IMG/VR virus record: IMGVR_UViG_3300025890_000091
Location: 1-29,791 of that record
Reading direction: 5' to 3' (one strand)
Source of the DNA: a virus
Length of the DNA stretch: 29,791 bases
In this document: positions 9,672-17,689 of the stretch, in pieces
How positions within the stretch are numbered: the stretch's first letter is position 1
Layout: the number at the start of each line of letters is the position of its first letter
Notes under the pieces: generated by a model
Told to the model about the DNA's origin: nothing
The model's input: only the letters and a program-made list of their open reading frames with translations
Databases searched by the model: none
Made by a program: the position numbers and the translations under genes

Positions 9672-11369
9672 TTAATCTCCCAACGCAGCAGTAAAGCCTG
9701 CCTGATTTCTAGATCCGCAGATCGCACGATCTATAATTGAAGTAGATTTGCCCGGAGGCTCTGGCATTGTAACAGATACAGCATCAAGAGATGGTAAACC
9801 TAGGATACTAATACCAGGCACATCGAGTGGAATGAAAGTGGGGACAGCCGGAGATGCTCCCATGCCAATATTCACAATTGATCCATCAAGGTTCGTTATC
9901 CCTCCAGCAGAAAGATTCATTGCGGCTCCTGCGGTAGCACTAAAGGCTGCTCCAGCCAATAAATTCATTGCACCACCAACCGAGAAGTCCATCACGCCAC
10001 CAGTCTTAATTGACATGGCGCCACCTGTATTAATAGAACTAGTACCGCCCACATTGAATGATAAGGTTCCACCTGTGCTTATATTTGTTTTGACACCCGA
10101 AAGAACATTGATACCTTGTGTAATGCCTGGGGCATTCAGTGGTGGTGTTCCTATTGGCAAACCAAGTACTGGAGTGAAAGAAGGTATTGCCCCGGTCATG
10201 CCTATGAATAGATTGCTACCAGTCATATGGGTATCAATGATAGACGTTATTTTAGTAAATAAACCACTGAATGACTCTACACTATAATAGCCAGTGGTGA
10301 AAACCTTGTTCCCTGTGATCTTAATGTCACCGCCGTCTGGGCCAGGAGCACCAGTGAGACTTGGCACACCCGGAGTGAAACCGGAAGCACCAAGAAATAA
10401 TTCTTTAACAGCTTTCAGAGATGCAGTCGATTTGGCTTCAATCTTGACATCACCACCTCGAGCTTCTAACATCTCGGCGTTCAGATACATTGCAGATCCA
10501 ACACCAAATTCAGCATTACCTCTGACGATCAATCGATAATCACCTTCGATTTCTTCTGTCTTATTACCCTTAACATACACATGAGCATTGCCACCGATCG
10601 TCACGTAGTGGTTACATCCGTCACCTGTTGCCTGGTGATGACTTCCATCTGTCACATCAAAACGATCACCTACCGCCTTCTGAGTAACTGTACCAACAGA
10701 ATCGATCTGAACAAATGAACCAGATTTATGGTGGATCATAATCCGTTCGCCGTCTGGCGTATCATCCAACTCAATTGAATGATGGGCTGTTTCGATTACT
10801 TTATTGTGAGGATACTGGGCATTATATGCTGTTGAGGGTTCAGACCACGTCTCGTGTTTTGATTCCATGTCACTTTCGTCTTTAGTGCCAGCAATCTTTT
10901 GGTCTTCCAAGCGCCCTAGTTCTTGACCCAAAACATATGTCTGGTCAATATATTCGCCTCTAGCAAGACGAGACATAGAAGGTTGGCCAACATCTCGGGG
11001 CCTCGACCCTTTTGACAATTCATCTCCATTGCGATGAGGTATGACACCCCACCCATTTTTCTCTGGATCTAAGCCATCTTTTAAATACTGACCTGGAATC
11101 AGACCCAATACCAATGGAGTCTGAGCGTCACGACCATCCAAAAACATGCCATAGACAAATGAATTTAATGGAGGTGGTGGTTGGCTAAGATCATAAGACC
11201 CAGAGGCAACAACAGCCCACGGCAAATCTTGAGTCGGGATTTGTCGATTATTACCATGAACTGAGAATGCACGAACCTTGACCCTTCCTTCAAGTTGAGG
11301 ATCGTCGTTATTTTCTACCACTCCAATAAAAAAGAGTGGGTCTCTTATTCCAACGCCTCTTTCAACCAT
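9672..11369 (-). CDS. gp5: Baseplate central spike gp5 (OB fold plus beta-helix needle, no lysozyme)
   Basis: 565 residues. Residues 1-95 form the gp5 OB-fold (DPLFFIGVVENNDDPQLEGR, then the VYGMFLDGRDAQTPLVLG segment). Residues about 200-320 are a first beta-helical region. Residues 431-494 hold eight exact octads of the pattern x-x-G-G-x-x-x-hydrophobic (STGGTLSF, NVGGTSSI, NTGGAMSI and so on), the signature of the trimeric needle in gp5/VgrG proteins. The T4 lysozyme domain between OB fold and helix is absent; a loop of about 100 residues takes its place. The gene overlaps the upstream hub gene by eight bases and is followed by the M15 peptidase gene. Confidence 0.9.
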   Translation of the reverse strand: MVERGVGIRDPLFFIGVVENNDDPQLEGRVKVRAFSVHGNNRQIPTQDLPWAVVASGSYDLSQPPPPLNSFVYGMFLDGRDAQTPLVLGLIPGQYLKDGLDPEKNGWGVIPHRNGDELSKGSRPRDVGQPSMSRLARGEYIDQTYVLGQELGRLEDQKIAGTKDESDMESKHETWSEPSTAYNAQYPHNKVIETAHHSIELDDTPDGERIMIHHKSGSFVQIDSVGTVTQKAVGDRFDVTDGSHHQATGDGCNHYVTIGGNAHVYVKGNKTEEIEGDYRLIVRGNAEFGVGSAMYLNAEMLEARGGDVKIEAKSTASLKAVKELFLGASGFTPGVPSLTGAPGPDGGDIKITGNKVFTTGYYSVESFSGLFTKITSIIDTHMTGSNLFIGMTGAIPSFTPVLGLPIGTPPLNAPGITQGINVLSGVKTNISTGGTLSFNVGGTSSINTGGAMSIKTGGVMDFSVGGAMNLLAGAAFSATAGAAMNLSAGGITNLDGSIVNIGMGASPAVPTFIPLDVPGISILGLPSLDAVSVTMPEPPGKSTSIIDRAICGSRNQAGFTAALGD

Positions 11370-12717
11370 ACTTGACCATGACCATTCCAGTGGATAATTG
11401 AGATCCTACGATGTCGTGCGAAGTCGACAACACAAGATAGTTACCAGATAACTTTTCATTTAATGTTTGATTAGATTCTGCATCAAACGAATTTGCCAAC
11501 ACATTGATAATTGCCCCCGGTTCGATATCTAATCTACCGGATGTTGTGGCTGATAATTGAGTTGCTCTCATATGATGGCTGTGAGATAATCTGTTAGCAT
11601 AAGATTGAGAATAGTATTGATCTCCCCGTAACACACCTGGGTTTGCATTGGACGCATCACGATAATCTTTAAACACTATAAATCTAGGTGCATTCTCTTC
11701 GGTGAAGGTTTCATCCATATATTCTTTGGTATGTATATCATCAGTTATCTTTCTTTTCTTTCCATCTGATGTTGTATAATCACCCAATGCTGTATAGTCA
11801 TGCAAAATCTCTTTTACTGTTCTCTCTAGCATATTAATTTCTATGGATTTATTTTTGTAGCCACCAGAGCCCATATCCACTGATGCATCAACACGTACGT
11901 TATCCGTCATGGTTTGAATCGATGAAATTTGACCTAAAGGATCGTCACCTTCTTTTGTGACATCACTTCCATAAACCATTTTGCTTACCATCCGAGGATT
12001 ATCTGCACCTCTTTTCATTAAGAACTCATCTGTTACAAAATAATAACCAGTGAGTGTCTCAAAGAACCGATAAGAACTAGAAAGAGAATTTGAACTATAG
12101 GCTCTTGCAGATAAAAATGATAACGCCCGTTGCGGTGTATAATTTGGTATAACGGCCTTGATCTGTCCGATTGAAGGTTGTAAGTAAAATGCCCTACCTT
12201 GATTTCGCTTTAGTTCATATTTCTTTGTATCAAAAGCAAGAACCTCTTTATTTTCATTTTGATTAGTGCCTTTGGCCGGAGCAATATCACTAAAATATTC
12301 TTTGAAAATCTTTTCTACAGCAAATGCTGCCGTTACATTATTAAAGGGCTTGATGACCTTTCTTTTTGCTGCTCTCCATGTGAGCTTTGATAAAAAGTGC
12401 AAGACATATTGTGCACCATTAGTATTTGGTAGAGGACTTATATCACTTATTCTAAAAATCTGAGCATCCAATCTTCTGACTGTACCCAAGTCATCTGCCT
12501 GAAGTTCTAAACGAAATTCTTCTTCACCTCGCAAGGGGAATTTATCCAATAGGCCTGCTGTATCTTGTACCGTAACAGTTCCTTTCCACGACACAGAATC
12601 CACCGATTGACTCAAGTGGACCTCAGTAATCAACGGTAGTATATCTCTAGAATTCTGGTCGAATCGTGTCAATTCGGCTTTCAGAATCCTACAACTTTGA
12701 GGATTAAAGTCGCTCAT
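11362..12717 (-). CDS. Baseplate hub protein, probably gp27-like
   Basis: 451 residues. The N-terminal pattern (ILKAELTRFDQNSRDILPLI, then LSQSVDSVSWKGTVTVQDT) and the later YVLHFLSKLTWRAAKRKVIK followed by NNVTAAFAVEKIFKEYF resemble the paired tube-fold domains of gp27/gpD hub proteins, which form the trimeric cylinder between spike and tail tube. The location directly before gp5 supports this, because gp27 and gp5 form one complex. It overlaps the 84-residue gene before it by four bases (ATGA) and gp5 by eight. T4 gp27 is 391 residues. The assignment rests on pattern and context and could be another hub-type protein. Confidence 0.6.
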   Translation of the reverse strand: MSDFNPQSCRILKAELTRFDQNSRDILPLITEVHLSQSVDSVSWKGTVTVQDTAGLLDKFPLRGEEEFRLELQADDLGTVRRLDAQIFRISDISPLPNTNGAQYVLHFLSKLTWRAAKRKVIKPFNNVTAAFAVEKIFKEYFSDIAPAKGTNQNENKEVLAFDTKKYELKRNQGRAFYLQPSIGQIKAVIPNYTPQRALSFLSARAYSSNSLSSSYRFFETLTGYYFVTDEFLMKRGADNPRMVSKMVYGSDVTKEGDDPLGQISSIQTMTDNVRVDASVDMGSGGYKNKSIEINMLERTVKEILHDYTALGDYTTSDGKKRKITDDIHTKEYMDETFTEENAPRFIVFKDYRDASNANPGVLRGDQYYSQSYANRLSHSHHMRATQLSATTSGRLDIEPGAIINVLANSFDAESNQTLNEKLSGNYLVLSTSHDIVGSQLSTGMVMVKYG

Positions 12718-12968
12718 GTACTAAAACTTTCTTTGAACTCTCGGTTTAATTGATCTAGATATTCGTTACTAAAAAGCAAAATTTCTTTTTTATTATTATT
12801 GAGATCCGACTCATAATCGTACAAACGATATGGAACCCACTCATCTGGAATGATTCTTTTAATAATAATCTTAGCACCCTTTTCAGTCCGTAAGATTACC
12901 CTGTCTTCTTTACGAAGATAAATCGTCTGAAAAGATTCTGGGGTTAAAATAATATCTTCAATGGCCAT
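12714..12968 (-). CDS. Small conserved-position protein between gp53 and the hub gene, unknown function
   Basis: 84 residues, acidic/basic mixed, no signal peptide or membrane segment. The middle is beta-like (DRVILRTEKGAKIIIKRIIP) and the C-terminus helical (FSNEYLDQLNREFKESF). A GGAG sequence sits before the ATG, and its stop overlaps the next start by four bases, so it is a real, translationally coupled gene of the baseplate operon. I do not recognise a family. From its position between gp53 and the hub it may be a minor baseplate part or assembly helper. Confidence 0.7.
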   Translation of the reverse strand: MAIEDIILTPESFQTIYLRKEDRVILRTEKGAKIIIKRIIPDEWVPYRLYDYESDLNNNKKEILLFSNEYLDQLNREFKESFST

Positions 12969-12971
12969 CTA

Positions 12972-13352
12972 TTAGACTCCTGCAGGTCTATAATAATAAA
13001 CAATGTTATCTTCGGTATCTTCAGATCGGAGCCAATTAAGAATTTCGTATCCTTCTGCATCAGCAATATCAGCATATTTCTCAATCAGATACTCATGAAG
13101 TTGATCTTGACTTTTGGGCCAATCGTGATAGGGGTCAGTAATAGCATTTGCCAAATATACCAACCAAATATAATCTACGGAACCATAATAATATTGAGCT
13201 ATATCTTCGGGTCTTTCACCTTCTTTTACCGTATATGGCAGATGTAGATAAGGATTGGTCGAAATATCTTTTACGAATTGAGTTCGTCGTGTAATGTCCT
13301 TGACACGCCTACCTTGATATTCTATAATAGGAAAATTTTTAAAGTATTTCAT
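12972..13352 (-). CDS. gp53: Baseplate wedge protein gp53
   Basis: 126 residues. The segment YTVKEGERPEDIAQYYYG followed by DYIWLVYLANAITDPYHDWP is the LysM-like gp53 signature (T4 gp53, 196 residues; the marine versions are shorter). gp53 clamps neighbouring wedges around the hub. The start overlaps the stop of the gp48-like gene by one base (TAATG). Confidence 0.9.
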   Translation of the reverse strand: MKYFKNFPIIEYQGRRVKDITRRTQFVKDISTNPYLHLPYTVKEGERPEDIAQYYYGSVDYIWLVYLANAITDPYHDWPKSQDQLHEYLIEKYADIADAEGYEILNWLRSEDTEDNIVYYYRPAGV

Positions 13353-14428
13353 TATTCCGCTCCATCCGTGATCCCAATGACTTCATTTGCCTCCGCGCCG
13401 TAGTCTTCAGCAGTATGAATTCCGAGTTCGGATATCTCAATACTGATTGTTACCGCAACGGGCTTCCCGCCCTTTAATATAGCCATATCAGTACCACCTG
13501 CATAATCAACACCGACCTTTGAGATCATAGAAGGCTTAAATCTTGGATAATAACTTTCATCGATGCCAATTAAAGACACATCGACGATGCTTGGATAATT
13601 TAAAAAGACTCTGGGCATACCGGTGACACTCTGGAATGTCGGCAATGCATTTCTCTTAAATAAATTTACGATATTTTTAATCATCACAGAGTCAGCCGGA
13701 CTTGATGGATATAGTGTCCATTCAAATGCATGTGACTTCAGATCTACACCACCAAAAGCCAGAGTCTCTTTTGGGTTGATTATCTTACCGGTGACAGCAT
13801 CTATTGTTTTCCCCATCTCACCAGGGATTGGTAAAAATTGTTGTAATGCATATCTTGTTGCGGCCGCTGCTGTTGCATTGTCAATCTTGCCAAGAGATGA
13901 TAAGGTACTATTGATCATGTCTTGTAACTTACCCATACCTTCAGATGCACCTCCCTTCATACTAGCAAAATCCATGCCGCCAAAGTTTTGAATGCCGGTT
14001 GCAAGCTTACCCGCGAAATCGCCACCAGCACCCACCGCATTTTTGATTGAATCACCAATTGTCCCACCACTCGAGTCTCCGAAATTCTTGATTCCTTTTG
14101 CGATTGAAGCTACAAAACCACTCTGTTCAAACCCTTCTAATCTTACAGAGATATCATCAGACAACGCGGTAGGAAAGGGCAATTCAATCGAAGAAGTCTT
14201 GCTTATCTGTGCACTGTTCGCGTTAGTGATCCCATTTGTCTGGTTGGATTGTAAGTCTTGGGGCGAAGAAAAAGTTTGATAATTTGAATCAAGGTCGTTA
14301 TAATCATATTGCTTGAAAATGAAAAGAATACCGTGTGGATACGGAGTAGTCGGAAACGAAAGCCTCTCCGATTTCATCTTCTCTTTATTTTCGCGAATTG
14401 CGAGCTCTGGCCTTGCTGATCGAGGCAT
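13352..14428 (-). CDS. gp48: Baseplate tail-tube cap protein gp48-like
   Basis: 358 residues, like T4 gp48 (364). The early segment YPHGILFIFKQYDYND and the late segments HAFEWTLYPSSPADSVMIKN and MPRVFLNYPSIVDVSLIGID fit the gp48 family, which caps the hub and starts tube growth. Between them (residues about 105-200) is a Gly/Ala-rich stretch. It is the first gene of the minus-strand late block, with AAGGAA seven bases before the ATG and a TATAAATA promoter about 45 bases upstream. Order 48-53-hub-5 matches marine T4-like genomes. Confidence 0.75.
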   Translation of the reverse strand: MPRSARPELAIRENKEKMKSERLSFPTTPYPHGILFIFKQYDYNDLDSNYQTFSSPQDLQSNQTNGITNANSAQISKTSSIELPFPTALSDDISVRLEGFEQSGFVASIAKGIKNFGDSSGGTIGDSIKNAVGAGGDFAGKLATGIQNFGGMDFASMKGGASEGMGKLQDMINSTLSSLGKIDNATAAAATRYALQQFLPIPGEMGKTIDAVTGKIINPKETLAFGGVDLKSHAFEWTLYPSSPADSVMIKNIVNLFKRNALPTFQSVTGMPRVFLNYPSIVDVSLIGIDESYYPRFKPSMISKVGVDYAGGTDMAILKGGKPVAVTISIEISELGIHTAEDYGAEANEVIGITDGAE

Positions 14429-14447
14429 ATGAGATTCCTTGGTTTGA

Positions 14448-14455
14448 TATAAATA
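14448..14455 (+). promoter_or_regulatory. T4-type late promoter for the plus-strand head/tail operon
   Basis: Exact TATAAATA on the plus strand, 38 bases before the gp4 ATG. It is the only promoter-like site before the plus-strand block that runs to the terminator at 19493. Confidence 0.75.
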
Positions 14456-14472
14456 TTAAGGCAATTACATTT

Positions 14473-14480
14473 TATTTATA
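14473..14480 (-). promoter_or_regulatory. T4-type late promoter for the minus-strand baseplate operon
   Basis: Exact TATAAATA on the minus strand, about 45 bases before the gp48-like start codon. T4 late promoters consist only of this -10 element and are used by gp55-directed polymerase coupled to the gp45 clamp. It faces the plus-strand copy at 14448-14455, so the predicted starts of the two transcripts fall almost on the same bases. Confidence 0.75.
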
Positions 14481-14493
14481 TCGAAACTGAAAA

Positions 14494-14952
14494 ATGGCAT
14501 ACAAAGGTAAGTTCCGCCCTAAAAATCCCTCGAAATACAAGGGGAATCCTACGGGTATTATTTACAGGTCACTGTGGGAATTAAAATTTTTTCGATTGGT
14601 GGATGATCACCCTGATGTCATTTGGTGGCAATCGGAAGAACTTATAGTTCCTTATCGGTCACCAATAGATAAAAAGATTCATCGATATTACCCAGATGTC
14701 ATCGTGCACATGCGAAAAAGAGATGGTAATATGGGCACGTTGATGATAGAGATTAAACCGGCAGGTCAGACAAGACCTCCAGATATAAAGAAGAAGAATG
14801 CAACCCCAACCGGTCGCCTTTCACGAAGATATTTAAATGAGGTAAAAACGTGGGGTGTGAATGATGCTAAATGGAAAGCGGCACGAAGTTACTGTGCCGA
14901 TCGTGGTTGGGAATTTCAGATCTGGACTGAAAAGGAATTAGGGATTAAATGA
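14494..14952 (+). CDS. gp4: Head completion protein gp4
   Basis: 152 residues, equal to the usual gp4 (T4 gene 4/50, 150). The sequence YRSLWELKFFRLVDDHP, then IWWQSEELIVPY, then RYYPDVIV and TLMIEIKPA shows the TnsA-like endonuclease-fold core (E near 29, D and E-x-K further on) known in this family. It acts after DNA packaging to make heads competent for tail joining. First gene of the plus-strand late block; the Shine-Dalgarno is weak. Its stop overlaps the next ATG (ATGA). Confidence 0.88.
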   Translation: MAYKGKFRPKNPSKYKGNPTGIIYRSLWELKFFRLVDDHPDVIWWQSEELIVPYRSPIDKKIHRYYPDVIVHMRKRDGNMGTLMIEIKPAGQTRPPDIKKKNATPTGRLSRRYLNEVKTWGVNDAKWKAARSYCADRGWEFQIWTEKELGIK

Positions 14953-15413
14953 TTAAGTTATTGTTCATTGCAGTGATGTTGTTACAATCACAGGCAAAGG
15001 CCTCGTGTCAGGCGCATGGTGATCATGAATCTATCGATCAATTGTGTGGCACGGATATGCCTATTAACAATACAATTTTTTATGAAAACACATCACAGGA
15101 ACCAATTGTTTTGTGGCGAGTATATAATACATCATATCCTCAATCAGCCATGGGACGATGGTGGTCTTTAGATGATCCGACAAAGAGTTCCAAGGACGAA
15201 TATCGCCAGGCAAATGCGATCTGTCCAGAATGGAGTCCCTTAGACGGTATCGCCAAGTGTGAACTCAGACCTGGCGGAGATTTTGTGATAGGTCATACAG
15301 ACGCAGTAAGATGTAAGACAGTAAATTATCTTGCATCTGATACACTTCAAATATTCTTGGTCAACCCATTGGAAGACCTTTACAATTGTACAGTCTCGGA
15401 CTGGGAGGATTAA
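14949..15413 (+). CDS. Secreted six-cysteine protein of unknown function
   Basis: 154 residues. Residues 1-18 are a clear Sec signal (positive MIK, hydrophobic core LLFIAVMLL, cleavage probable at AKA|S). The mature part has Cys20, Cys33, Cys92, Cys104, Cys122 and Cys147, an even number that could form three disulfides in the periplasm, and no second membrane segment. A lipobox is unlikely because Lys stands at -3. It is translationally coupled to gp4 (ATGA) and to the next gene (TAATG). I do not recognise a family. An exported, disulfide-bonded protein among late structural genes could act in superinfection exclusion, lysis or envelope change; this is inference. Confidence 0.75.
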   Translation: MIKLLFIAVMLLQSQAKASCQAHGDHESIDQLCGTDMPINNTIFYENTSQEPIVLWRVYNTSYPQSAMGRWWSLDDPTKSSKDEYRQANAICPEWSPLDGIAKCELRPGGDFVIGHTDAVRCKTVNYLASDTLQIFLVNPLEDLYNCTVSDWED

Positions 15414-16018
15414 TGGCTCAAATATTCGACGAAATATTATTAAAAGGTATTCGTGCGGGACAAGCGCCGGGCAGAACAAAAAAGGCCAGAGAATGGTATC
15501 GTGCGCAAGCACAAAAGGTTGGCAAAGGTGAGGCCACACAGTCGAAAATGGAATCTCAATTGACCAAGTCAGGTCGAGCAAAGGGTAGAATTGTATACGG
15601 TAATATGTATGCGTTTGCCTATGATCCTAAACATAAAGATACTCTACCATACTATGATAAATTTCCTCTCGTTTTTCCTATAAATAAGGCAAAGGGTGGC
15701 TTTCTTGGTATCAATCTACATTATCTACCACCTGCTTTAAGAGCAAAATTAATGGATGCACTTTATTCTGCAACCAATAATAAAAAATACGATGATTCGA
15801 CAAAATTAAAAATCTCATATGATATATTAAATGGGGCTGCAAAATTTAAAGAGTTTAAACCGACAATAAAGCATTATCTGTCTACACAACTTGCTTCAAG
15901 GTTTCTTTTAATTGCTCCTGCTGAATGGGATACCGCATTATTTTTACCAACTGCGAATTTTGTCGGGGCTTCTAAACAGAAAGTGTGGGCCGATTCAAGA
16001 CGAATCATACGAGGATAA
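15413..16018 (+). CDS. Probable DNA end protector gp2-like protein
   Basis: 201 residues from the ATG at 15413, chosen because GGGAGG lies just before it and its A is the last base of the preceding stop (TAATG). The N-terminus is Lys/Arg-rich (IRAGQAPGRTKKAREWYRAQ) and fits a DNA-facing protein. The centre has YAFAYDPKHKDTLPYYDKFP, then GFLGINLHYLPPALRAKLMD, a conserved segment I associate with the protein annotated gp2 in marine T4-like phages. gp2 binds packaged DNA ends and protects them from RecBCD, and in T4 gene 2 neighbours gene 4. T4 gp2 is longer (274). gp3 is the main alternative. Confidence 0.5.
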   Translation: MAQIFDEILLKGIRAGQAPGRTKKAREWYRAQAQKVGKGEATQSKMESQLTKSGRAKGRIVYGNMYAFAYDPKHKDTLPYYDKFPLVFPINKAKGGFLGINLHYLPPALRAKLMDALYSATNNKKYDDSTKLKISYDILNGAAKFKEFKPTIKHYLSTQLASRFLLIAPAEWDTALFLPTANFVGASKQKVWADSRRIIRG

Positions 16019-16021
16019 TAG

Positions 16022-16801
16022 ATGCCTTTCAATATATCAAATTTCAAGTCTGCATTCGATCGCCACGGTGGTCCGGCAAAGGCATCTCTATTCGAGCTTA
16101 GAATATCTCATATACCTAAAAAGAATACATCACAAATTGGTGCTAGAGATTTTTCATTCTTTTGTAAAAGTGCTACAGTTCCTGGCCTTTCGATCTCAAC
16201 AGCGGAAGATATAAAGGTAGCTCAATTAAAGAAAGCATTTCCTACGACGTTGAATAAAGAACCTTTGAATACAATCTTCATGGTCGATTCAAATCACGAA
16301 ATACTCACCTTCTTTGTTCAGTGGATGCAAACTGTAGTCAATTTTGGTACCTCCGGCGGAATGTACTCAGACATTGACGACCAATTACCGTTTGAGGTTG
16401 GTTATAAGAGTGACTATTCAATGGACATTACTGTTCGTCATTATACAACAGATTCCTTGGAGTTCAAATTCCAAGAAACAAAATTTATTAACGCCTATCC
16501 AGTCAGCATGGGCGATTTAGAATTATCGTGGGATGACAATGATTCTTTTCTTACCCTTCCAATTTCCTTTGAGTATGATCGTTTTCAATTATCAAATGAA
16601 ATAGGTGGCTCGAATACAAGCAGATTAGGACGTGGTTCAGGTCTCTTGGAAACCATAGGAGCAATTGCAGGATTTGCTGATGTCGTGAGGCAAACAGTAA
16701 ATCAGGGTAGCGGTATAACATCAATTCAGGATGCTGTCAATAGATTGACAAGAGTCCGAAATTCTTTTGATAATATTAGCGACGTCTTCGGAGGCGGCTA
16801 A
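16022..16801 (+). CDS. Tail-tube-fold protein, probably baseplate tube initiator gp54
   Basis: 259 residues. The pattern FSFFCKSATVPGLSIST near residue 45 and KFINAYPVSMGDLELSWDDN near 160 are those of the gp19/gp54 tube fold. The extra C-terminal 60 residues (after SRLGRGSG) form a helical tail, which T4 gp54 also has and gp19 (163 residues) lacks. The neighbours gp26, gp51-like and gp29 are hub and tape-measure genes, where a tube initiator fits well. The major tube protein gp19 would then lie outside this window. gp19 itself remains possible. Confidence 0.65.
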   Translation: MPFNISNFKSAFDRHGGPAKASLFELRISHIPKKNTSQIGARDFSFFCKSATVPGLSISTAEDIKVAQLKKAFPTTLNKEPLNTIFMVDSNHEILTFFVQWMQTVVNFGTSGGMYSDIDDQLPFEVGYKSDYSMDITVRHYTTDSLEFKFQETKFINAYPVSMGDLELSWDDNDSFLTLPISFEYDRFQLSNEIGGSNTSRLGRGSGLLETIGAIAGFADVVRQTVNQGSGITSIQDAVNRLTRVRNSFDNISDVFGGG

Positions 16802-16817
16802 CATATAGGAGTACATC

Positions 16818-17519
16818 ATGGCTTTACCAAAAATTGACCTACCGATGATGGAGATGGTTCTACCATCATCAGGCGAAAAAATCAAATACAGACCTTTCAC
16901 AGTAAAAGAAGAAAAAATCTTATTGGTTGCTCAGGAATCGCAAGATCCAGAACAAGAAATACTAGCAGCCAAACAAGTGGTGAATAATTGTCTCATAGAC
17001 AAAGACATCAATGAATTGGCTATGTTTGATTTGGAGTTTGTCTTATTGACAATGAGATCCAAATCGATTGACAACAAGCTAGAATTTAGAATAACTGATC
17101 CAGATACAAGTGAATCTGTAGAGGTTGAATTAAATCTAGATGAAATGAAATTAGTAGAAGACGCTAATCACACAAATCGAATCAAGGTCAACGACGAATA
17201 TTTCATAATACTTAAATATCCAAAAATCGATGAGTTCATTAAGATTGTATCATATGAACCTACAGATCCTTTGGTAAATTATTTCATTATGGTTTCTTGT
17301 CTCGATAAGCTTGTTTCAGAAGATGAGAGTCACGATTTTGGAGAGTACAGCGAAGAAGAAATCGATGATTTTATGAATAATATGACAGGAAATGTTCTCA
17401 AAGGAATTCAAACCTTTTTTGAGACCATGCCCAAACTACGACACGAATTTAATTATACGAACAGTGCGGGTTCAGAGAAAACATTTGTCATTGAGGGTAT
17501 GCGCACTTTTTTTATCTAA
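16818..17519 (+). CDS. gp26: Baseplate hub/tail assembly chaperone gp26
   Basis: 233 residues (T4 gp26, 208). The opening LPSSGEKIKYRPFTVKEEKI and the centre NELAMFDLEFVLLTMRSKSI are the signature of the T4 baseplate chaperone family; the last third is acidic. AGGAG stands nine bases before the ATG. It ends with ACT TTT TTT ATC TAA; the seven T residues at 17507-17513 are in the correct phase for a -1 slip, and the downstream small frame is in -1. It is thus both a stand-alone chaperone and, by frameshift, possibly the first 232 residues of a 290-residue fusion, as with G/GT of lambda before the tape measure. Confidence 0.85.
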   Translation: MALPKIDLPMMEMVLPSSGEKIKYRPFTVKEEKILLVAQESQDPEQEILAAKQVVNNCLIDKDINELAMFDLEFVLLTMRSKSIDNKLEFRITDPDTSESVEVELNLDEMKLVEDANHTNRIKVNDEYFIILKYPKIDEFIKIVSYEPTDPLVNYFIMVSCLDKLVSEDESHDFGEYSEEEIDDFMNNMTGNVLKGIQTFFETMPKLRHEFNYTNSAGSEKTFVIEGMRTFFI

Positions 17520-17578
17520 TGTTGTGTCACACTAATCTGGCAAATTATTATCAAACTATATTTGCCTTGGCGCAACAT
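17507..17578 (+). promoter_or_regulatory. Candidate -1 programmed ribosomal frameshift signal (gp26 to gp51-like frame)
   Basis: Slippery heptamer T TTT TTT at 17507-17513 in the gp26 reading phase, a 5-base spacer (17514-17518), then a stem of 17519-17529 with 17568-17578 (11 pairs, two of them G-U). Inside the loop is a second helix, 17539-17545 with 17560-17566 (7 pairs, 14-base loop). The gp26 stop is only four bases after the heptamer, and the next frame is in -1. The ATG of that frame lies at the 5' foot of the stem and has no good Shine-Dalgarno. Confidence 0.65.
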
Positions 17579-17689
17579 CATAAATACTCTATAACTGAGG
17601 TAGAAAGTTTGATACCATACGAGAGAGATCTCTACTTTGCAATGCTAGTAAGCTGGTTAGAAGAACAGAAAGAAAAGCAGAAAAAATAA
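17519..17689 (+). CDS. Small gp51-like hub assembly protein / tail-chaperone extension frame
   Basis: 56 residues counted from ATG 17519. The motif LIPYERDLYFAMLVSWLEE near residues 31-49 resembles the short C-terminal extension of tail assembly chaperones (the T part of GT) and the product labelled gp51 in marine T4-like phages; the tail is Lys/Gln-rich. Its start overlaps the gp26 stop (TAATG), and its own stop is followed directly by the tape-measure ATG. Expression is either by coupled restart or by -1 frameshift from gp26, which would add residues Tyr-Leu before this Met. T4 gp51 is much longer (249), so equivalence is tentative. Confidence 0.65.
   Translation: MLCHTNLANYYQTIFALAQHHKYSITEVESLIPYERDLYFAMLVSWLEEQKEKQKK

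Noticed and set aside
9748-10287. Pro-rich plus-strand frame of 179 residues
   Set aside because: Antisense of the octad repeats of gp5; the regular pattern comes from those repeats.
9672-11369. Lysozyme domain in gp5
   Set aside because: No E-x8-D-x5-T-type lysozyme motif between the OB fold and the needle; the space is only about 100 residues.
15679-15686. TATAAATA inside the gp2-like gene
   Set aside because: Matches the late promoter sequence, but it lies within a coding region over 300 bases before the next gene; chance is likely in AT-rich DNA.
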